Assembly: GCA_041725955.1 (NCBI GenBank)
Contig: JBGRQE010000025.1
Span: 1 to 43,729 of the forward strand
Reading direction: 5' to 3'
DNA: 43,729 nt
DNA from: JBGRPZ01 sp041725955
GTDB lineage: Bacteria; Bacteroidota; Bacteroidia; Bacteroidales; JBGRPZ01
Of the stretch, positions 16,906 to 25,531 are shown piece by piece (within the stretch, counting starts at the first letter, position 1; every line of letters begins with the position of its first letter). Under the pieces are notes generated by a model. That model was not told the origin of the DNA. It was given only the letters and a program-made list of their open reading frames with translations, and made no database searches. The position numbers and the translations under genes are program-made.

Positions 16906-18117
16906 GTGGAGAATAAAAGATTACTTTCAAATCGTGTAAACCAACTTTCTGAGTCAGCAACTATCGAAATGACAAGAAAAAGTCGTGAACTTAGGGCTCA
17001 AGGAAAAGACGTGATTACACTAAGCATCGGGGAGCCTGATTTTGACACCCCAGAGCTTATAAAAGAGGCAGGACATGATGCAATTACCAATAATATTACG
17101 CATTATCCTCCAGTACCAGGCTTTGCTAGTCTCCAGGAAGCTATCGTTCATAAACTTAAAAGAGATAACAATTTAGACTATAAGCCTAATCAAATAATAA
17201 TTAGCAATGGAGCAAAACAATCTCTTGCTAATATTATGATGAGTTTATTAAACAGTGGCGATGAAGTGATCATTCCTGCTCCATATTGGGTATCCTATCC
17301 TGATTTGGTAAAATTAGCAGAAGGAACACCTGTATTTATCCCGACAGATATCGACCATTTATACAAGGTGCAGCCTGAGCAATTAGAAAAAGCTATAGGT
17401 CCTAAAACAAAGGCAATTATTTTCAACTCTCCGAACAATCCAACAGGCAGTATATACACTGCAGAGGAAATCGAAAAGTTGGCAGCCGTTTTAAAGAATC
17501 ATCCAGATGTATTTATAATCTCTGATGAGATCTATGAGCTAATTAATTTTGCAGAAAAGCAGGTTAGCTTTGCCAGTTATCCTGAAATAAAAAATCAGGT
17601 AATTATAGTTAATGGTGTCTCCAAAGGATTTGCGATGACTGGATGGAGAATTGGTTATATAGCAGCTCCAACCGAAGTTGCTTGGGCTTGTAATAAGATC
17701 CAGGGTCAATACACAAGTGGCCCGGGAACCATTTCGCAGATGGCTGCACAAAAAGCTATCGAAATAAACCCAGGTGACATCCCTGAGCTACCAAGTATGG
17801 TTGAAGCATTCAGGAAACGTAGAGACCTTGTTATGGAAAAATTAAAAGAAATTGAAGGAGTAAAAACATATACCCCTGAAGGAGCTTTTTATATTTTCCC
17901 TGACATTTCATATTATTTCGGAAAGAGTTTTGAAAACTACAACATACAAAGCTCTACCGATATGTGTATGTACTTGCTAGAAAAAGCTAATGTAGCACTT
18001 GTTCCAGGAGAAGCCTTTGGTGAGCCTAATGGAATAAGAATTTCTTATGCTACTTCAGAAGAACTACTTACTGAAGCTGTAACAAGAATTAAAAATGCTT
18101 TAGAAAAGCTTAATTAA
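16906..18117 (+). CDS. pyridoxal-phosphate aminotransferase, class I (aspartate aminotransferase type)
   Basis: This 403-residue cytosolic fold-type I aminotransferase resembles the Ib subgroup of aspartate aminotransferases. Visible features are LSIGEPDFDTP (substrate-binding region), ISNGAKQSLANIMMSL, FNSPNNPTGSIY, IISDEIYELINF, the PLP lysine in NGVSKGFAMTGWRIGYIAAP, and the arginine in GIRISYATS that binds the substrate carboxylate. It starts with GTG (16906); no ATG lies in frame between that and residue 23, and the N-terminal SNRVNQLSESATIEMTRKSR aligns with family starts. A strong terminator follows. Aspartate/2-oxoglutarate is the likeliest pair, but related specificities are possible. 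Confidence 0.92.
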   Translation: MENKRLLSNRVNQLSESATIEMTRKSRELRAQGKDVITLSIGEPDFDTPELIKEAGHDAITNNITHYPPVPGFASLQEAIVHKLKRDNNLDYKPNQIIISNGAKQSLANIMMSLLNSGDEVIIPAPYWVSYPDLVKLAEGTPVFIPTDIDHLYKVQPEQLEKAIGPKTKAIIFNSPNNPTGSIYTAEEIEKLAAVLKNHPDVFIISDEIYELINFAEKQVSFASYPEIKNQVIIVNGVSKGFAMTGWRIGYIAAPTEVAWACNKIQGQYTSGPGTISQMAAQKAIEINPGDIPELPSMVEAFRKRRDLVMEKLKEIEGVKTYTPEGAFYIFPDISYYFGKSFENYNIQSSTDMCMYLLEKANVALVPGEAFGEPNGIRISYATSEELLTEAVTRIKNALEKLN

Positions 18118-18145
18118 AAGATAAACTACAATCTTATTGTCTTAT

Positions 18146-18174
18146 ATGGGGGAAATTTCATCCCCCATTTTTTT
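18146..18174 (+). terminator. terminator of the aminotransferase gene
   Basis: A perfect 8-bp stem ATGGGGGA/TCCCCCAT with a 7-nt loop, then seven T, 28 nt past the stop. Confidence 0.93.
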
Positions 18175-18349
18175 CTCCATAATTTAACATTTGTAAGAAA
18201 TTATAAATTACAACCCCTCCTTTTTAGCTCTTTAGATTCGGATAAAAAACTTTACTTTACACAAACAAACCCATGCATCTTCTATAATAATACCTTCATA
18301 ACAACCTTTTACAAAAGGAAACAATTGAAGAATAATTTATAATAATGCT

Positions 18350-18357
18350 TACTTTTG
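18350..18357 (+). promoter_or_regulatory. -7 element TACTTTTG upstream of rfaE1
   Basis: An exact TAnnTTTG match, with a TTG 22 nt upstream (18325-18327). It is the likely start of the rfaE1-ubiE-porT transcript, with a leader of about 80 nt. Confidence 0.5.
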
Positions 18358-18441
18358 TCTGTTTGAACAAATTTAGACATTAACACTATATAATATAGCA
18401 GGAATGCACATAGCAGCTCCCTCTACAAATAATTGACTATA

Positions 18442-19455
18442 ATGAAAAAAGAAGAAATATATCGACTATTTGAAGCTTTCAATAAACAAAAAGTAATGAT
18501 TATTGGCGATGTAATGATTGATGCCTATTTATGGGGGAAAGTCGATCGTATATCTCCTGAGGCACCAGTGCCAGTTGTAGCTGTAGAGAAAAGAGCTAAT
18601 CGTCTTGGAGGAGCAGCAAATGTTGCCCTTAACATACAAGCCCTCGGAGCAAAACCTATTTTATGTTCACTTATTGGCGATGACTTAATGGGAGAAGAGT
18701 TTAAAAAACTCCTTCTAAAAAACAAAATGACCTGTGATGGAATTTTGGTTAGCAGCAAAAGGCCTACTACCACAAAATTTAGAGTTATTGGCAACAACAC
18801 CCAACTACTTAGGGTAGATGAAGAAATTACCAATGACCTTTATAGTGATGAAGAAAAAATGTTATTCGCAAAAATCAAAGATATTATTTCAAATCAAAAA
18901 ATAGATTCGATAATATTTCAAGATTATAATAAAGGGGTATTAAGTGAAAGAATAATCAAAGATACTATCAAGTTAGCGAACGAAAACAATATTCCAACAA
19001 TCGTTGATCCAAAAAAGAAGAACTTTGAAATCTTTAAAAACGTTAGTCTATTCAAACCTAACCTTAAAGAATTAAAAGAAGGCATGAATCTTGAATTCAA
19101 CACAAATAAAGTTGGAGATATTCAAGAGGCTGTAAAAAAGCTCCAAGAAGAAATGAAGGCTAAAATTGTATTAAATACTCTTTCTGAAAATGGAGTTTTA
19201 ATTCGTAAAAAAACAGAAGATAATTCATTCGAAACACACCATATTCCAGCTCACATCAGAAATATTGCAGACGTATCTGGAGCTGGCGATACTGTTGTAA
19301 GTGTTGCAAGTCTTTGTCTTGCAGCAAATATTTCTTCTCGCGACTTGGCTGCTTTTGCAAATCTTGCAGGCGGATTGGTTTGTGAAGAAGTAGGTGTTGT
19401 TCCAATAAAAAAGGACCTGCTTTTAGAAGAAATAATACGTAAAGAACTCGTATAA
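18442..19455 (+). CDS. rfaE1: D-glycero-beta-D-manno-heptose-7-phosphate kinase
   Basis: This 337-residue PfkB/ribokinase-fold sugar kinase corresponds to the N-terminal half of HldE and phosphorylates heptose 7-phosphate at O1 for ADP-heptose and LPS core synthesis. Motifs: VMIIGDVMIDAYLWGKVDRI, the first PfkB signature GGAANVALNIQALGA, and the catalytic second signature DVSGAGDTV. The nucleotidyltransferase half is absent, so RfaE2 must be elsewhere. The ATG at 18442 is preferred over an in-frame TTG at 18433. It is the first gene of a run with ubiE 43 nt downstream. Confidence 0.92.
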   Translation: MKKEEIYRLFEAFNKQKVMIIGDVMIDAYLWGKVDRISPEAPVPVVAVEKRANRLGGAANVALNIQALGAKPILCSLIGDDLMGEEFKKLLLKNKMTCDGILVSSKRPTTTKFRVIGNNTQLLRVDEEITNDLYSDEEKMLFAKIKDIISNQKIDSIIFQDYNKGVLSERIIKDTIKLANENNIPTIVDPKKKNFEIFKNVSLFKPNLKELKEGMNLEFNTNKVGDIQEAVKKLQEEMKAKIVLNTLSENGVLIRKKTEDNSFETHHIPAHIRNIADVSGAGDTVVSVASLCLAANISSRDLAAFANLAGGLVCEEVGVVPIKKDLLLEEIIRKELV

Positions 19456-19498
19456 ATTTAAAGAACAAAACACTCTTTACAACACTTGAAAACATAAA

Positions 19499-20227
19499 AT
19501 GAGCACTCCCATAACACCATATAAAGACAATAAATCGAGCAAAAAAAGACAGGTACAAGCAATGTTCGACAATATTGCGTGGAAATATGATTTCTTAAAC
19601 CACTTATTAACTGTAGGAATAGACAAATTATGGAGAAAAAAGGTAAGAAACATAGTCAAGCAGTATAATCATAAGAATATTTTGGATATTGCCACAGGAA
19701 CTGGCGATCTGGCCATCGAACTTGCAAAAAACAATCCGGATAAGATTATTGGAGTCGACATTAGTAAAGGAATGCTCGACATAGGAAAGAAAAAAGTAGG
19801 TAAAATGAAGCTTTCTAACACCATAAAGTTAGAAATTGGAGATTCTGAAAATTTACAATTCAACGATAATGAATTTGACATTGTAATGTCTGGTTTTGGA
19901 GTTAGAAATTTTGAAAATCTAGATAAAGGTTTATCAGAAATGCATAGAGTATTGAAACCTCAAGGAAAACTAGTTATTCTTGAATTTAGTAAACCTCATA
20001 TATTCCCTGTAAAACAAATTTTTCAGATTTATTTTAAATTTATTCTTCCTACTGTAGGTAAACTTTTTTCAAAAGATAATTCAGCTTATACATATTTACC
20101 AGAATCTGTTGCTGCTTTCCCTGAAGGTAAAGCATTTTTAGATAAATTATCTGATCTTAATTTCAGGAAAACAGAAAGAAAAAGCTTATCTTTCGGCATT
20201 GCGTCTATATATATAGGAGAAAAATAA
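19499..20227 (+). CDS. ubiE: demethylmenaquinone methyltransferase
   Basis: This 242-residue UbiE/MenG C-methyltransferase methylates demethylmenaquinone to menaquinone with SAM. The family signature regions are present: MFDNIAWKYDFLNHLLTVGI at the N-terminus, SAM-binding LDIATGTGDLAIELA, GVDISKGMLDIG, and FGVRNFENLDKGLSEMHRVL. The length is normal. The menaquinone it makes is the electron acceptor of the Na+-NQR encoded later in the window. It lies between rfaE1 and porT, an arrangement often seen in Bacteroidota. Confidence 0.96.
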   Translation: MSTPITPYKDNKSSKKRQVQAMFDNIAWKYDFLNHLLTVGIDKLWRKKVRNIVKQYNHKNILDIATGTGDLAIELAKNNPDKIIGVDISKGMLDIGKKKVGKMKLSNTIKLEIGDSENLQFNDNEFDIVMSGFGVRNFENLDKGLSEMHRVLKPQGKLVILEFSKPHIFPVKQIFQIYFKFILPTVGKLFSKDNSAYTYLPESVAAFPEGKAFLDKLSDLNFRKTERKSLSFGIASIYIGEK

Positions 20228-20296
20228 GTTTTTCAGGTAAAAATTTTTAATATTTTTACTGACTACTTTAACTGTATACACAAAAACCAAAAACAA

Positions 20297-21157
20297 ATGA
20301 TCAATAGTGCTTCAAAAAAAAGAAACAATTTTTCTTATTTCGCACAAATTTTCGGGGGAAAAAAAGCGGGGCTAATCATATTGGTTTTACTTTTTTTTGT
20401 ATCCTCCAAGGGATTCAGTCAACGGAGACGGACTGTTGAAAATCTTTCTTACTACGATCAGCAAACTTTGCACTATGGCTTTATCTTAGGACTTAATCAA
20501 ATGACTTTCCATGTAAAGCCAAAAGACAATATCGCTTTTAAAACCTATCAGTTCGATCCCGTACTAGCCCCAGATATCACCTATGATTCACTAAATGTTT
20601 ATGGAGTTGAATCAAACCCTATTCCTAGTTTTACTGTTGGAATTGTAGGAAATCTAAGACTGGGAGAGTATTTCGACCTTCGCTTAGTCCCCTCTTTATC
20701 TTTAGGAGAAAGACAGATAAAATACAATGTACTGGTTCATTACAAAGGAGAATCAAGACTCGAAACTATAAAGAAAAGAATCCCTTCTGTACTTGTTGAT
20801 ATCCCACTACATTTAAAATACAAATCAAAAAGGTATAACAATATGCGTGGGTATGTTTTAGCTGGTCCCCGATTAAGCCTTGATTTATCATCAAAATCTA
20901 AAGCACAGAAGTTAAATGATAATGCAGCACCCTCCATAGTCAAAAATGATTTAATGATGGAGTTTGGAGTGGGATTTGATTTTTATACAACTTATTTCAA
21001 GTTTGGCACCGAAATCAAAATGTCATATGGATTAACTAATATAATTAATCATGTTGTTCCAGAACAAAACAACATAAATAATACCGAAATTTTATACACG
21101 AATGTTATAGATAAAGTGAATTCTAAAATCTTTCAAATTTCGTTTACTTTCGAATAA
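20297..21157 (+). CDS. porT: type IX secretion/gliding protein PorT
   Basis: This 286-residue outer-membrane-beta-barrel-like protein of the PorT/SprT family is required for type IX secretion in Bacteroidota. A short basic N-terminus is followed by a hydrophobic export segment (AGLIILVLLFFVSSKGFSQ), then the family-type mature start RRRTVENLSYYDQQTLHYGF. Amphipathic beta strands follow (LRLGEYFDLRLVPSLSLGER, YVLAGPRLSLDLSSK, FYTTYFKFGTEIKMSYGL), and the last residue is aromatic-flanked (ISFTFE), as in barrels. It follows ubiE by 69 nt, and the ubiE-porT linkage is itself characteristic. A terminator follows at 21244. Its precise role in the T9SS machine is unresolved in the literature I know. 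Confidence 0.88.
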   Translation: MINSASKKRNNFSYFAQIFGGKKAGLIILVLLFFVSSKGFSQRRRTVENLSYYDQQTLHYGFILGLNQMTFHVKPKDNIAFKTYQFDPVLAPDITYDSLNVYGVESNPIPSFTVGIVGNLRLGEYFDLRLVPSLSLGERQIKYNVLVHYKGESRLETIKKRIPSVLVDIPLHLKYKSKRYNNMRGYVLAGPRLSLDLSSKSKAQKLNDNAAPSIVKNDLMMEFGVGFDFYTTYFKFGTEIKMSYGLTNIINHVVPEQNNINNTEILYTNVIDKVNSKIFQISFTFE

Positions 21158-21243
21158 TAAAAGAAACAATATATTAATTTAAAAGCACTGTTAGTTAAAA
21201 ACACAAAAACTTTTGACCTTATAACTTATATGGTTTTTAAATT

Positions 21244-21290
21244 AAAAAAAAGATGGCTGTCAAAAGTACTTTGGGCAGGCATCTTTTTTG
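21244..21290 (+). terminator. terminator of the rfaE1-ubiE-porT run
   Basis: AAGATGGCTG pairs with CAGGCATCTT (one mismatch), and the stem extends inward by two more pairs; six T follow. It lies about 90 nt past the porT stop. Confidence 0.72.
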
Positions 21291-21548
21291 ATTTATAAAA
21301 AAACAACAATATCCTCTACAGAACACGAAAATATAGACATTACTCAATTCCTGCTTTTATAATTATATATATCAGAAAACACCACCTCCTCTAACACCAA
21401 GCTTCACAAGCAAAAAGCAAGCGAAAACTACTTTTTCAACAGTTCCTTTGCTAATAACCATAAAGTTCAAAAAACAATCATTATCACAACATTACACTTT
21501 GTGATGTATTTTTTTAGGTAACCCAATCAAATTTTTTCAATAAAAACA
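21291..21548. other. gene-free stretch before tRNA-Glu
   Basis: No gene is seen. A 7-bp hairpin ATCACAA/TTGTGAT (21483-21505) followed by seven T looks like a weak terminator on the plus strand, about 40 nt upstream of the tRNA promoter. Confidence 0.5.
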
Positions 21549-21579
21549 TTTGCAAGAAAGAATTTTTATTGTAGATTTG
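21549..21579 (+). promoter_or_regulatory. promoter of tRNA-Glu
   Basis: TTTG (21549-21552), a 19-nt spacer and TAGATTTG (21572-21579) match the consensus fully and end 20 nt before the tRNA. Confidence 0.9.
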
Positions 21580-21599
21580 CAGCCGCAAAACAGAGTTTT

Positions 21600-21673
21600 G
21601 GTCCGTTCGTCTAGTCAGGTCAGGACGCCAGGTTTTCATCCTGGTAACAGGGGTTCGAATCCCCTACGGACTA
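21600..21673 (+). tRNA. tRNA-Glu (anticodon TTC)
   Basis: A full cloverleaf: acceptor GGTCCGT/ACGGACT (first pair G-U), anticodon stem CCAGG/CCTGG around the loop TTTTCAT (anticodon TTC), T arm AGGGG-TTCGAAT-CCCCT, discriminator A. The CCA is not encoded (CTT follows), in contrast to tRNA-Asp in this window. It is a single-gene unit with its own promoter and terminator. Confidence 0.97.
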
Positions 21674-21676
21674 CTT

Positions 21677-21716
21677 AAGACTGTTAAAAATTATATGTTT
21701 TTGACGGTCTTTTTTT
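21677..21716 (+). terminator. terminator of tRNA-Glu
   Basis: A 14-bp stem with two G-U pairs (AAGACTGTTAAAAA with TTTTTGACGGTCTT) starts 4 nt after the tRNA and is followed by a T run. Confidence 0.88.
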
Positions 21717-21927
21717 GTATTAAACGAAATATTAATTGAAGTTCTTCATTTAATAAGTATATTAATGTAATATTGAATAAAAGTGTAAAATAGATTAAAA
21801 TCTATGTAATTCGATTATCTAGATTTTATGCTTAGTTCATCACTTATTTACTTACTAAATGTAAACTAACTATTAGGGACTGAGATAATTTTATCCCTAA
21901 AAAGTTTTTTATACTGAGATTTTTATT

Positions 21928-21935
21928 TAATTTTG
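21928..21935 (+). promoter_or_regulatory. -7 element TAATTTTG upstream of rpsT
   Basis: An exact TAnnTTTG match, 41 nt before the rpsT ATG. The -33 position holds only a T run. Confidence 0.5.
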
Positions 21936-21976
21936 CAGCCCAAAAATAAGGAAACAATCAATTTATACTGAAAGAA

Positions 21977-22228
21977 ATGGCTAATCACAAATCAGCAATC
22001 AAGAGAATTCGCTCAAACGAGAAGAGAAGAATAAGCAACCGTTATTACGCGAAAACTATGCGTAATGCTGTTAAGAAGTTCAGAAGCCTTGAGGCTAAGA
22101 CTGAAGCGTTAGAAACTCTTCCAAAGCTTGTTTCTATGATTGATAAATTAGCAAAAAAATCTATCATACATAAGAACAAAGCTGGTAACCTTAAGTCTAA
22201 ATTGACTAAGTTCGCGAATTCATTGTAG
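21977..22228 (+). CDS. rpsT: 30S ribosomal protein bS20
   Basis: This 83-residue basic helical protein binds 16S rRNA early in 30S assembly. It has the invariant N-terminus MANHKSAIKRIRSNEKRRIS and a C-terminal segment with KKSIIHKNKAGNLKSKLTKF. The length is typical. It is a monocistronic unit with a TAATTTTG element upstream and a perfect terminator 23 nt after the stop. Confidence 0.98.
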   Translation: MANHKSAIKRIRSNEKRRISNRYYAKTMRNAVKKFRSLEAKTEALETLPKLVSMIDKLAKKSIIHKNKAGNLKSKLTKFANSL

Positions 22229-22251
22229 TTCGAAAAAGAGATTTTTTCCAG

Positions 22252-22280
22252 AGCTGTCTCATTTCAGACAGCTTTTTTTT
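22252..22280 (+). terminator. terminator of rpsT
   Basis: A perfect 8-bp stem AGCTGTCT/AGACAGCT with a 6-nt loop, ending in eight T. Confidence 0.93.
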
Positions 22281-22344
22281 ATCTTTTTTTTTGAATATAC
22301 ATTTTCTTGTTACCTTCATGAAAATTAATTCCAAATAATCTTTC

Positions 22345-23043
22345 ATGAATTCCTACCTCAAACATATCCCTATAAAATCATGGGAAGAAAATGATCAACC
22401 TCGCGAGAAACTTATTAATCAAGGAAAAAACATTCTTAGCGATGCAGAGCTGATTGCAATCTTATTGGGAAGCGGTTCTAGAAATGAATCTGCTGTTCAA
22501 CTTGCAAAAAGAATAATTGCTCATGTAAAAGGTAATCTTGTCGAACTTTCAAAGCTAAGTGTAAAAGAATTATGTGCTTTTAAGGGCATCGGACCTGCAA
22601 AGGCAGTTAGTATAGTAGCGGCTTTAGAACTAGGCAGGCGTCGACGGGCATCAGAAGCCTTACAAAAAGAAAAAATAAGTTCCTCTGTCGACGCATACGA
22701 AATACTTCAATCGTGCATAGCAGAAAAGAATTACGAAGAATTTTGGCTACTTCTACTCGATCGTGCAAATCAAATAATAAATAAGACAAAGATCAGCGAA
22801 GGAGGCATGGCTGGCACTGTTGCCGACCCGAAGAAAATATTTAAATACGCTATAGATAAAAATGCTAGCTCAATTATTCTTTGCCATAATCATCCCTCCG
22901 GAAATATAAGACCTAGTAGTAACGATATCCAAATAACAAAGAAAATTACAGAAGCCGGAAAACTAATTGACATAAATGTACTCGATCATTTGATAATCGG
23001 AGAGGAAAAATATTTTAGCTTTGCTGACGAAAACATGATGTAA
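22345..23043 (+). CDS. radC: RadC family JAB-domain protein
   Basis: This 232-residue RadC/UPF0758 protein has an N-terminal helix-hairpin-helix-like region (LCAFKGIGPAKAVSIVAALE) and a C-terminal JAB1/MPN-type metalloprotease-like fold. The zinc-site motif is ILCHNHPSGNIRPSSND (H-x-H-PSG then Asp). The full-length form with both parts is present. The historic DNA-repair assignment is not firmly supported; some RadC relatives affect transformation and recombination, which is notable given comEC in this window. It is followed 18 nt later by wecB on the same strand. Confidence 0.93.
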   Translation: MNSYLKHIPIKSWEENDQPREKLINQGKNILSDAELIAILLGSGSRNESAVQLAKRIIAHVKGNLVELSKLSVKELCAFKGIGPAKAVSIVAALELGRRRRASEALQKEKISSSVDAYEILQSCIAEKNYEEFWLLLLDRANQIINKTKISEGGMAGTVADPKKIFKYAIDKNASSIILCHNHPSGNIRPSSNDIQITKKITEAGKLIDINVLDHLIIGEEKYFSFADENMM

Positions 23044-23061
23044 ATAACGTATTTTCCTTCA

Positions 23062-24225
23062 ATGAAACTACTGACAATCATAGGGGCCAGACCTCAGATT
23101 ATAAAGGCGGCAGCAATAAGCAGAGCTATACAAACTCATTATAATGATCAAATTCATGAAGTTATTGTCCATACAGGGCAGCACTACGACAAAAATATGT
23201 CGGAAATTTTTCTTTCTGAATTGGGAATTCCAACACCCACATACAATCTTGAAGTAGGTTCTGGTAATCACGGCATACAAACCAGTAAAATAATTATTGG
23301 TATTGAGGAATTACTTATAAAGGAAAAACCTGATTACTGCCTAATTTATGGAGATACAAATTCTACAATTGCTGGAGCTATAGCAGCATCTAAATTACAT
23401 ATTCCAGTTGTTCATATTGAAGCAGGTTTAAGATCTTTCAATAAAAACATGCCAGAAGAGATTAACAGAATCGCTACAGATCATGTCTCTACACTTTTAT
23501 TCACCCCTACCAAAACTGGCTATAAAAACCTTTTAAACGAAGGATTTAAAACAGATTTAAACTTCCCCTTTGATATTAACAAACCAGGGGTTTTTCAATG
23601 TGGAGACATAATGTTGGATAACAGCCTATACTTTGCTAAAGTTGCAGAAAAGAAATCGGATATAATCACCAATATTGGAGTAGGCAAAGGAGAATATATA
23701 TTGGCAACCATCCATCGCGATCACAATACCGACGATGCAGAAAGCTTAAATACAATATTTTCATCCTTCCTGGAAATTGTCAACAAAAATAAAATCTCTA
23801 TAATTCTTCCATTGCATCCAAGAACAAAGAAAAGAATGAATGAGTTGATGGACAAAGATATCCACAAGAGTATTTTAAACAATAAATTCATTCACCTAAT
23901 TCCACCAACATCTTTTCTTGAAATGATTGCATTAGAAAAACATGCAAAACTTATTATGACCGATTCAGGAGGAGTTCAAAAGGAAGCATATTTCTTTTCT
24001 AAGCCGTGTATTATATTAAGGCCAGAAACAGAATGGGTTGAAATTATTGAACAAGGGTCGGCTATCTTATGCAAAGCACATAAAGATGATATTATTTCTG
24101 CATTTACAAGCTTAAATGCAACACATAAAAAATTAATTTTCCCAAAGATTTTTGGTGATGGTAGAGCTTCTGAGTTTATCTTAGAAACACTTATCGAAAA
24201 TTCAAAAAAACAAGCTGTTATATAA
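23062..24225 (+). CDS. wecB: UDP-N-acetylglucosamine 2-epimerase (non-hydrolysing)
   Basis: This 387-residue GT-B-fold enzyme interconverts UDP-GlcNAc and UDP-ManNAc, a precursor of surface polysaccharides. Motifs: GARPQIIKAAAIS, HTGQHYDKNMSEIFL, YGDTNSTIAGAIAA, HIEAGLRSFNKNMPEEINR, LHPRTKKR and the UDP-binding TDSGGVQKEAYFF. The length is normal. It is the only polysaccharide gene at this spot, 18 nt after radC and probably cotranscribed with it. The partner dehydrogenase (WecC) is not in the window. Confidence 0.94.
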   Translation: MKLLTIIGARPQIIKAAAISRAIQTHYNDQIHEVIVHTGQHYDKNMSEIFLSELGIPTPTYNLEVGSGNHGIQTSKIIIGIEELLIKEKPDYCLIYGDTNSTIAGAIAASKLHIPVVHIEAGLRSFNKNMPEEINRIATDHVSTLLFTPTKTGYKNLLNEGFKTDLNFPFDINKPGVFQCGDIMLDNSLYFAKVAEKKSDIITNIGVGKGEYILATIHRDHNTDDAESLNTIFSSFLEIVNKNKISIILPLHPRTKKRMNELMDKDIHKSILNNKFIHLIPPTSFLEMIALEKHAKLIMTDSGGVQKEAYFFSKPCIILRPETEWVEIIEQGSAILCKAHKDDIISAFTSLNATHKKLIFPKIFGDGRASEFILETLIENSKKQAVI

Positions 24226-24305
24226 GTTAATCGACTAAATTTCGTTCCTCAAAAGAAGAATTTCAATAAGCAAATAGGTTAATGCACAATTAATTAGAGA
24301 GATTA

Positions 24306-24336
24306 ATTGTCATTACAATTATTTTTTCTATATTTG
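24306..24336 (+). promoter_or_regulatory. promoter of the rpsF-rpsR-rplI operon
   Basis: ATTG (24306-24309, one mismatch to TTTG), a 19-nt spacer and TATATTTG (24329-24336), 50 nt before the rpsF ATG. Confidence 0.8.
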
Positions 24337-24386
24337 CCACCTCGAAATTTAGAGACTAATTATCAACATTTTAAAAATTTTTGACA

Positions 24387-24743
24387 ATGGTTAGACAATA
24401 CGAAACCGTTTTCATTACAACTCCCGTTTTATCTGAAGAACAGATGAAGGAAGCGGTAACCAAGTTCAAAAGCATCCTTTCTGAAAATGGTGCAGAAGTT
24501 GTTTTCGAAGACAATTGGGGTCTTAAAAAGCTCGCTTATCCAATTCAAAAAAAGAGCACTGGTTTCTACTATTTGCTTGAATTTAAAGCTGAAGGAGATA
24601 CTATTGACAAGCTTGAAGTTGAATACCGTCGTGATGAGCGCGTTATCCGTTTCTTAACTGTTTCTCTAGACAAACACGCTATTGCTTATAACGAGAAGAA
24701 GCGTAGAAAGTCTCAAGGAGTAGCCAACAGCAAAGAAGCTTAA
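24387..24743 (+). CDS. rpsF: 30S ribosomal protein bS6
   Basis: This 118-residue bS6 has the standard N-terminus MVRQYETVFITTPVLSEEQM, the KKLAYPIQKKSTGFYYLLEF strand and VEYRRDERVIRFLTV. It binds 16S rRNA as a dimer with bS18 on the 30S platform. The ATG at 24387 is used; an in-frame TTG at 24381 is unlikely. It is the first gene of rpsF-rpsR-rplI and has no Shine-Dalgarno. Confidence 0.98.
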   Translation: MVRQYETVFITTPVLSEEQMKEAVTKFKSILSENGAEVVFEDNWGLKKLAYPIQKKSTGFYYLLEFKAEGDTIDKLEVEYRRDERVIRFLTVSLDKHAIAYNEKKRRKSQGVANSKEA

Positions 24744-24770
24744 TTTATAACTTTTTAATCCTGAATTAAA

Positions 24771-25040
24771 ATGGCACAAGGAAATTCTGAAATTAAATAC
24801 TTAACCCCAATTGCGGTTGATACCAAGAAAAAGAAGTATTGTCGTTTCAAGAAAAGCGGTATCAAGTATATCGACTATAAAGATGCAGACTTCTTATTGA
24901 AGTTCGTGAACGAGCAAGGTAAAATCTTACCTCGTCGTATCACTGGTACTTCTACCAAATATCAAAAGAAAGTTGCCCAGGCAATCAAGAGAGCAAGACA
25001 TCTTGCATTAATGCCTTATGTAGGTGATTTATTAAAATAA
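24771..25040 (+). CDS. rpsR: 30S ribosomal protein bS18
   Basis: This 89-residue bS18 shows KKKKYCRFKKSGIKYIDYKD, then LLKFVNEQGKILPRRITGTS and the C-terminal KRARHLALMPYVGDLLK. It forms the platform heterodimer with bS6. It starts 27 nt after rpsF, with an AT-rich leader and no Shine-Dalgarno, and is followed 19 nt later by rplI. Confidence 0.98.
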   Translation: MAQGNSEIKYLTPIAVDTKKKKYCRFKKSGIKYIDYKDADFLLKFVNEQGKILPRRITGTSTKYQKKVAQAIKRARHLALMPYVGDLLK

Positions 25041-25044
25041 TAAT

Positions 25045-25051
25045 AAGGAGG
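25045..25051 (+). promoter_or_regulatory. perfect Shine-Dalgarno AAGGAGG before rplI
   Basis: AAGGAGG ends 8 nt before the rplI ATG at 25060, optimal spacing for pairing with the 16S rRNA tail. No other supported gene in this window has a comparable site, including rpsF and rpsR in the same operon. Confidence 0.85.
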
Positions 25052-25059
25052 ACATACTA

Positions 25060-25509
25060 ATGGACATTATTCTCAAACAAGATATTGCAAATCTGGGTTA
25101 CTCTAATGATTTAGTAACCGTTAAGAATGGTTATGCTCGTAACTATCTTATTCCAAAAGGATATGCTGTAGTTGCTACAGAAGCAAACAAGAAAATTCTT
25201 GCTGAAAACCAAAGACAAAAGGCTTTCAAACAAGAAAAAATCAAAAAAGAAGCTGAAGTATTGGCTGATGCTCTTAAAGATTGCCACGTACGCATTGGTG
25301 CGAAAGCAGGTACTAGTGGAAAAATCTTTGGTTCTGTAAATGCTCTTCAAATTGCTGATGCAATTAAAGATCAAAAGAGCTTAGAAGTTGACAGAAAGAA
25401 AATTGTTGTTGATGGTGATTCCATTAAAGAACTTGGTGAATACAAGGCTACCATCAAACTTCACAGAGAGGTTTCTGCTGAAATTTCTTTCGAAGTATTT
25501 GCTGAATAG
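25060..25509 (+). CDS. rplI: 50S ribosomal protein bL9
   Basis: This 149-residue bL9 has the N-terminal rRNA-binding domain MDIILKQDIANLGYSNDLVT followed by the signature VKNGYARNYLIPKGYAV. A long connecting helix rich in Lys/Glu (about 45-75) leads to the C-terminal domain GAKAGTSGKIFGSVNALQIA. The length is normal. It is the last gene of the operon and the only one with a strong Shine-Dalgarno (25045-25051). A terminator follows 22 nt after the stop. Confidence 0.98.
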   Translation: MDIILKQDIANLGYSNDLVTVKNGYARNYLIPKGYAVVATEANKKILAENQRQKAFKQEKIKKEAEVLADALKDCHVRIGAKAGTSGKIFGSVNALQIADAIKDQKSLEVDRKKIVVDGDSIKELGEYKATIKLHREVSAEISFEVFAE

Positions 25510-25531
25510 CAGTTTTCTCAAAAATATTTGA

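Noticed and set aside
18525..18833. 102-codon minus-strand ORF inside rfaE1
   Set aside because: It is the antisense shadow of a well-supported sugar kinase gene.
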